A program made the position numbers and the translations under genes. 64,000 bases of DNA from CAWFLT01 sp963816795 (GTDB lineage Bacteria > Acidobacteriota > Vicinamibacteria > Vicinamibacterales > SCN-69-37). Below are positions 58,617-64,000 of the stretch, piece after piece (position 1 is the stretch's first letter; every line of letters starts with the position of its first letter). Location of the stretch: the NCBI GenBank assembly GCA_963816795.1, contig CAWFLT010000002.1:186001-250000 (forward strand), written 5' to 3'. The notes under the pieces were generated by a model, which did no database searches, had not been told where the DNA came from, and was given only the letters and a program-made list of their open reading frames with translations.

Positions 58617-59723
58617 ATGGTCATTCGTCCATCCAAGAAGATTCGCTATGCCGTTGTCGGCCTCGGCCACATCGCGCAGGTTGCGGTGCTGCCAGCCTTC
58701 GCTCACGCCAGGCGGAACTCGGTTCTGCACGCGTTGATCAGCCATGACGCCCAGAAGCTCGCTGAGCTGGGCGAGCGCTACGGGGCGCCGGTACGCGGCA
58801 CCTACGACGAGTACGAGGACTGCCTGCGCGAGGTCGATGCCGTCTACATCGCGCTGCCCAACTCGCAGCACGCGGCGTTCACGATTCGCGCGGCCAACGC
58901 GGGCGTCCACGTGCTCTGCGAGAAGCCGCTCGCCGTCACCGATCGCGAGTGCCAGCAGATGATCACCGCGTGCCAGGACGCCAGCGTCAAGCTGATGACC
59001 GCGTATCGCCTCCACTTCGAGCCCACGACGCTGGAGGTTCTGGAGCTCGCGAGGAGCGGCCGGCTCGGTGACCTGCGCTATGCGACGGCGGCCTTCTCGA
59101 TGCGCGCCATCCCGGGAGGCATTCGCACGAACCCTGAGCTCGGCGGTGGAACGCTCTATGATTTGGGTGTGTATTGCATTCAGGCCGCGCGCTTGCTCTT
59201 TGGCGCGGAGCCCTTCCAGGTGCAGGCGGCGGCGATCGACGGCGGACGCGCCGGGATGCCCGGCATCGATGAGATGACGACGGCCGTGCTGTCGTTCGAG
59301 GGCGATCGAACGGCGTCCTTTACCACCAGTTTTGGCGCCGCGGACGTCTCGTCGTTCCGGCTGGTCGGCACGCAGGGTGCCGTGCATCTCGAACCGGCGT
59401 TCGAATACGCCGAGCCGCTGGTCTACACACTGACGATCGACGGCAAGACGACGAAGAAGCGAGGCAAGAAGCGCGATCAGTTTGCCGCCGAACTGCTGCA
59501 TTTCTCGGACTGTGTGCTGAAAGACCGGGCGCCGGAGCCTTCAGCCGAAGAAGGGGCGCAGGACGTCCGCATTGTCGAGGCCCTGTACGAATCTGCCCGG
59601 CAGGGGCGAGCGATCGCCCTCGCGCCGTTTACGCCCGACCGCGCCCCCCGGCGAGCACAAGCGATGGATCTGCCTCCGGTCCGGAAGCCTCCGCTCGTCA
59701 ACACCGAGGCGCCACACGATTAG
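58617..59723 (+). CDS. Gfo/Idh/MocA family oxidoreductase
   Basis: 368 residues. N-terminal Rossmann fold YAVVGLGHIAQVAVLPAF; the family motif CEKPL is present in HVLCEKPLAV; GGGTLYDLGVYCIQAARLLF holds the conserved Asp/Tyr near the active site. The C-terminal domain ends normally, then a basic Pro-rich tail (PPVRKPPLVNTEAPHD) follows. It is a cytoplasmic NAD(P)-dependent sugar or cyclitol dehydrogenase of unknown specificity. The next coding frame begins before or at its stop, so the two may be coupled. Confidence 0.92.
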   Translation: MVIRPSKKIRYAVVGLGHIAQVAVLPAFAHARRNSVLHALISHDAQKLAELGERYGAPVRGTYDEYEDCLREVDAVYIALPNSQHAAFTIRAANAGVHVLCEKPLAVTDRECQQMITACQDASVKLMTAYRLHFEPTTLEVLELARSGRLGDLRYATAAFSMRAIPGGIRTNPELGGGTLYDLGVYCIQAARLLFGAEPFQVQAAAIDGGRAGMPGIDEMTTAVLSFEGDRTASFTTSFGAADVSSFRLVGTQGAVHLEPAFEYAEPLVYTLTIDGKTTKKRGKKRDQFAAELLHFSDCVLKDRAPEPSAEEGAQDVRIVEALYESARQGRAIALAPFTPDRAPRRAQAMDLPPVRKPPLVNTEAPHD

Positions 59724-60855
59724 CGCGCGCCGTTCCCGCGCCCAGGCGCCGTTCGACGCGGTCGACCTCAATGCGGTCGCGGCTGGGTTGCTGCGCGATC
59801 TCGCCTCGATCCAGACCTCGCCGCACAAGGAGCGCGGCTATCGCGGGGCTGCCGGCGCGGTGATGCGGCTCGACGATCCGCTGGTGATGCTGCGGCAGGC
59901 CGACGGCACCATCAGGAAGATCGCGGCCATCGGGCCGTCATCGGCCCGGATCATTGCGGAAGTGCTCGAGACAGGCGGCTCGGCGACGGTGGAGGCGGCG
60001 ATCGCAGCGAGCGGCCGGGCCGTGGACGTCGCGCGACGCCGCGGGCTGCGGAACAATCTCCTGAGTCGCGCGCGTGTTCTCGACGTCTTGCGAGACGAGA
60101 CGCTGGATGGCCCGTCACTCGAAGACTACCGGGGCGACTTCCAGATGCATTCGGAGTGGAGCGACGGCGAGCTGCCATTGCCGGCGCTCGCAGCCGCGTG
60201 CGCCGCTCGCGGCTATCAACATTCAGCGGTCACCGATCACTCGTTCGGCTTGCCGCTCGCGGGAGGCCTCTCGACGACCGACCTCCGACGGCAGCACCGC
60301 GAGATCGATCAACTCAATGACGCGATGGCCGGCCGCTTTCGGCTGCTGAAAGGCGTCGAGGCCAACATCCAGGCCGACGGCAGTCTCGACCTGAGCGCCG
60401 AGGATCTGCGCGGGCTGGAACTGGACCTGGTCCTGGCGGCGCCACACGCCAAGCTTCGGGAGAGCACCGACCAGACCGCGCGAATGGTGCGTGCCGCGAC
60501 CACGCCCGGCGTTCACATCCTCGCGCACCCCCGTGGCCGCAAGCTGGGGGAGCGCACCGGGGTCCTGGCTGACTGGAAGACGGTCTTCGAAGCCGCCGCG
60601 GAAGCTCGCACGGCGATCGAGATTGACGGCGATCCGTCGCGGCAGGACCTCGACGCGATGGCCGCGCAGATCGCGCTCGAGGCCGGATGCTTCTTTGCGC
60701 TCGACAGCGATGCGCACACCGACCGGGAACTGGTGAACGCGGAGACGGCGATCGCCCACGCACGCCTCGCAGGCATCCCACCCGAACGCATTGTCAATTG
60801 CTGGCCGCTCGATCAGCTGATGGACTGGGCCATCGAGCGGAGCGGCCGCCGGTAG
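59719..60855 (+). CDS. PHP-domain protein related to the C-terminal part of PolX
   Basis: The frame is open from a TTG at 59572, but family-like sequence begins only near 59725 and no ATG/GTG/TTG lies nearby, so the start is uncertain; an ATT at 59719 is the nearest rare start. A helix-hairpin region (DLNAVAAGLLRDLASIQ, IGPSSARIIAEVLETG) precedes the PHP domain: DFQMHSEWSDGELPL, SAVTDHSFGLPLAGGL, LLKGVEANIQADGSLD, ILAHPRGRKLG, EIDGDPSRQDLD and ALDSDAHTDREL, which carry the metal ligands. The polymerase palm of PolX is absent. Probable role: a metal phosphoesterase or 3'-5' exonuclease. Confidence 0.78.
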   Translation: MSARRSRAQAPFDAVDLNAVAAGLLRDLASIQTSPHKERGYRGAAGAVMRLDDPLVMLRQADGTIRKIAAIGPSSARIIAEVLETGGSATVEAAIAASGRAVDVARRRGLRNNLLSRARVLDVLRDETLDGPSLEDYRGDFQMHSEWSDGELPLPALAAACAARGYQHSAVTDHSFGLPLAGGLSTTDLRRQHREIDQLNDAMAGRFRLLKGVEANIQADGSLDLSAEDLRGLELDLVLAAPHAKLRESTDQTARMVRAATTPGVHILAHPRGRKLGERTGVLADWKTVFEAAAEARTAIEIDGDPSRQDLDAMAAQIALEAGCFFALDSDAHTDRELVNAETAIAHARLAGIPPERIVNCWPLDQLMDWAIERSGRR

Positions 60856-60857
60856 CG

Positions 60858-61163
60858 CTAGTCGACGACCACGACCGGGCGGCCAACCGTCGCCGTCGAC
60901 AGCATGCAGGCGCCGCGCTCAGGGGCGCGCACTGCGCCAAACCGCTGCTCGAGGAAGTTGATCGCCGAGTCGAGCGCGAGCGGTTCGGTCGGCGCCTGAA
61001 TCTTGATGCGGTGACCATCCAGCTGGACGAGCGGCCGGACGATGGCGCCCCCTTCTTCCAGCAGTGACACGAACGCGGTGTAGTCCGGCCGGCCAGGATG
61101 GCCTGGCTCATTGATTTCCACCAGGCACTCACCGTGATCGAAGCGAACCTGTTGGCAAGTCAT
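60858..61163 (-). CDS. Small cytoplasmic protein of unknown function
   Basis: 101 residues; GGAGGTG lies nine bases before the ATG. CQQVRFDHGECLVEINEPGH at the start and a later FGAVRAPERGACMLSTATVG hold three cysteines; no signal or membrane span. Predicted mixed alpha/beta. No family recognised. Convergent with the PHP gene with only two bases between stops. Confidence 0.55.
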   Translation of the reverse strand: MTCQQVRFDHGECLVEINEPGHPGRPDYTAFVSLLEEGGAIVRPLVQLDGHRIKIQAPTEPLALDSAINFLEQRFGAVRAPERGACMLSTATVGRPVVVVD

Positions 61164-61310
61164 TGCCCGTCACACCTCCGTGCCCCCAATCTGTGCAAGC
61201 CGTGTGCCTGACGGAACCCGCCGCATTTCCTGCGCGCAGTTCTGACGTGGATCACAAGTTGCACATCTGAACTTCCAGATTGGGTTGATCGTGGGTAGAG
61301 GAGGAAACCA

Positions 61311-61403
61311 ATGAGGAAATACGTGCTTGCGTGGCTGCTGGGTGTGCCTGCTTCGGTGCTGATCGTTGTGTATCTCGTCAGCCACGCCGCGTGTGGCGGC
61401 TAG
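61311..61403 (+). CDS. 30-residue single-pass membrane peptide
   Basis: ATG 61311 follows an excellent ribosome site (AGAGGAGGAAACC). The product starts MRKYVLAWLL, has one hydrophobic span (about residues 4-24) and ends SHAACGG. Positive N-terminus, short hydrophobic core and a strong Shine-Dalgarno argue for a real small protein. Function unknown. It is followed after 32 bases by another short gene, so the two may form a small operon. Confidence 0.6.
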   Translation: MRKYVLAWLLGVPASVLIVVYLVSHAACGG

Positions 61404-61435
61404 AGCGGTTGCCCGAGCCGAAAAGAGAGACCGAG

Positions 61436-61627
61436 ATGAATCCAAAGGATGCGGAGACGCTCACCAACAGCCCAACGACGGCCCGCGATGACCGATCGCA
61501 GGGCGTCAAGGGGCCGCCCAACAAGCCGGGACAACATGCCAAGCCGGCCGGGCGTGTCACGCGGGCGGCCTACGAGGCGGGCGTGCGCGTCGACGAGCCG
61601 CCAAAGAAGCGCCGGCAGACACGCTGA
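61436..61627 (+). CDS. Small, probably disordered hydrophilic protein
   Basis: 63 residues from ATG 61436 with GAGAG upstream. The composition is rich in Pro, Lys, Arg, Asn and Thr (MNPKDAETLTNSPTTARDDR, then VDEPPKKRRQTR) with no hydrophobic core, so it is likely unstructured or nucleic-acid binding. No family recognised. It lies just after the 30-residue membrane peptide and before a repeat separating it from ilvC. Confidence 0.5.
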   Translation: MNPKDAETLTNSPTTARDDRSQGVKGPPNKPGQHAKPAGRVTRAAYEAGVRVDEPPKKRRQTR

Positions 61628-61631
61628 CCTG

Positions 61632-61672
61632 GCCCCGCGCTCGGGCCCGCGCCGCCAAAGCGGCGCGGGGTG
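61632..61672 (-). repeat. GC-rich double-hairpin repeat, partial copy
   Basis: CCCCGCGCTCGGGCCCGCGC followed by the hairpin CCGCGCCGCCAAAGCGGCGCGG-type end. It fills the 48-base gap between the convergent small gene and ilvC. Confidence 0.8.
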
Positions 61673-61675
61673 ACG

Positions 61676-62708
<1,033 letters not shown>

Positions 62709-62727
62709 TGGTCCTCGTGATTGTTCT

Positions 62728-62802
62728 GGCGCCTCGAAGTCCGAGGCGCCCTACGTACTTGTCCCGGCGCCTCGAAGCTCGAGGCGCTCTACGTACTACA
62801 CC
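62728..62802 (-). repeat. 38-bp direct repeat of a GGCGCCTCG palindrome between ilvN and ilvC
   Basis: Two copies (62728 and 62766, period 38) of GGCGCCTCGAAGTCCGAGGCGCC-type palindromes, each followed by CTACGTACT. It lies between ilvN and ilvC and may overlap the ilvN end. Confidence 0.8.
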
Positions 62803-63346
62803 GAGCAGGCGAGCGACTCGTCGCTGGCGCCTCGCACGATCCACCCCGTCGGTCAGATCGGCGCGGCCCGACGGCCGGCCCCGTGCCATCGACAATCGCC
62901 CGGTCCGCGCCATCTCGATGATGCCGAACGGACGCAGCATCTCGACCAGGCCGTCGATTTTTTCTTCGGTGCCGGTGATCTCGACGATCAGCGACTCCGG
63001 CGCGACGTCCACGATGCGCGCGCGGAACACGTCCACCAGTTGCATCACCTGACTGCGCGTCTCGATCGTCGTCGCCACCTTGATGAGCGAGAGGTCGCGC
63101 GTCACCGTGGCCACGTCGGTGACGTTCTCGACTTTCTGCACGTGGACGAGCTTGTAGATATTGGCTTCGATGCGCGACGCCGCCTCGGGGCTGCGCCTCG
63201 ACGACAACCGTCATCCGTGAGATCCCGGACACATCGGTGTGACCGACGGTGAGCGAGTCGATGTTGTAGCCGCGACGGCGCAGCAATGACGCGATCCGAT
63301 TCAAGACGCCGGGACGGTCAGCCACATGAACGACAAAGGTCAGCAC
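62789..63346 (-). CDS. ilvN: Acetolactate synthase small (regulatory) subunit, frame break
   Basis: Starts MLTFVVHVADRPGVLNRIAS with the ACT domain RRGYNIDSLTVGHTDVSGIS. A break near 63195 moves the frame, which continues EANIYKLVHVQKVENVTDVA, IETRSQVMQLVDVFRARIVD and MLRPFGIIEMARTGRLSMAR. The 3' end is unclear: the second frame runs on toward ilvC, while the first stops at 62789 inside the repeat. The expected length of 160-185 residues fits an end near 62789. It binds valine and activates the large subunit IlvB, encoded upstream. Confidence 0.88.
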   Translation of the reverse strand: MLTFVVHVADRPGVLNRIASLLRRRGYNIDSLTVGHTDVSGISRMTVVVEAQPRGGVAHRSQYLQARPRAESRERHRRGHGDARPLAHQGGDDDRDAQSGDATGGRVPRAHRGRRAGVADRRDHRHRRKNRRPGRDAASVRHHRDGADRAIVDGTGPAVGPRRSDRRGGSCEAPATSRSPARCST

Positions 63347-63359
63347 GGTGGAAAGCTCC

Positions 63360-63478
63360 TGTTAATGGACAATCGGCAATCGGCAATCTGCAATGGCAGA
63401 GACATCGACAATCGGCAATGCCGATCGGCAATGGACAATTGGCAATCGCGCTCGACCATGGACAATCGGCAATCTGCC
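63360..63478 (-). repeat. CAATCGG / GACAATCGGCAAT repeat between ilvB and ilvN
   Basis: About ten CAAT-centred units (GACAATCGGCAATCGGCAAT, CTGCAATGG, GCAATGGACAATTGGCAAT). The CCATGGACAAT and CAATTG words add local palindromes. It occupies nearly all of the 134-base ilvB-ilvN gap and starts three bases after the ilvB stop. Confidence 0.85.
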
Positions 63479-63480
63479 CA

Positions 63481-64000
<520 letters not shown>

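Overview
This is a GC-rich (roughly two-thirds G+C by eye) chromosomal window from a Gram-negative bacterium. Exported PQQ dehydrogenases with cytochrome c, an Oar-type TonB-dependent receptor with an N-terminal carboxypeptidase-like domain, a PEP-CTERM protein, a CHRD protein, DUF1080, DUF1684 and DUF5695 proteins and Tat-exported sugar-isomerase-like TIM barrels together suggest an Acidobacteriota genome of the Vicinamibacteria type. That placement is inference from gene content. I see no tRNA, rRNA, transposase, integrase, phage or CRISPR genes.

Layout. 0-15 kb: mixed envelope and secreted functions: two methyltransferases (one with a signal peptide), an aldo/keto reductase, a cytochrome-PQQ dehydrogenase fusion, a winged-helix/hydrolase/degenerate-cyclase fusion, a shortened FAD monooxygenase and beta-propeller proteins. 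15-30 kb: a secreted carbohydrate block (DUF5695, PQQ dehydrogenase plus cytochrome c, creatininase, DUF1080, gluconolactonase-like, sugar isomerase-like, TonB receptor). Its frames are heavily interrupted. 30-45 kb: ROK kinase, EEP hydrolase, HEAT-cyclophilin fusion, mug glycosylase, CotH-like protein, metallophosphatase, cold-shock protein, ABC-F ATPase, exported aldolase-like protein, MFS transporter. 45-56 kb: a complete heme pathway. hemH diverges from hemA-hemCD-hemB-hemL-kinase-regulator-hemE-hemN-hemG, and adjacent genes in that run overlap by 1 to 10 bases. It runs from glutamyl-tRNA by the C5 route to protoheme, with a two-component system embedded between hemL and hemE. 56-61.6 kb: EEP protein, esterase, Gfo/Idh/MocA oxidoreductase, PHP protein and small proteins. 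61.6-64 kb: ilvB-ilvN-ilvC on the minus strand for branched-chain amino acid synthesis.

Two window-wide patterns stand out. First, nearly every convergent gene junction with a real gap contains a palindromic or tandem repeat, and the repeats belong to several unrelated families. Several repeats begin exactly at, or supply, the stop codon of the upstream gene. Second, single-base frame breaks occur throughout, including in hemB, hemN, ilvC and ilvN. Because these genes are normally required, I read most breaks as indel errors of the assembly rather than gene decay, and I describe the conceptual proteins across the breaks.
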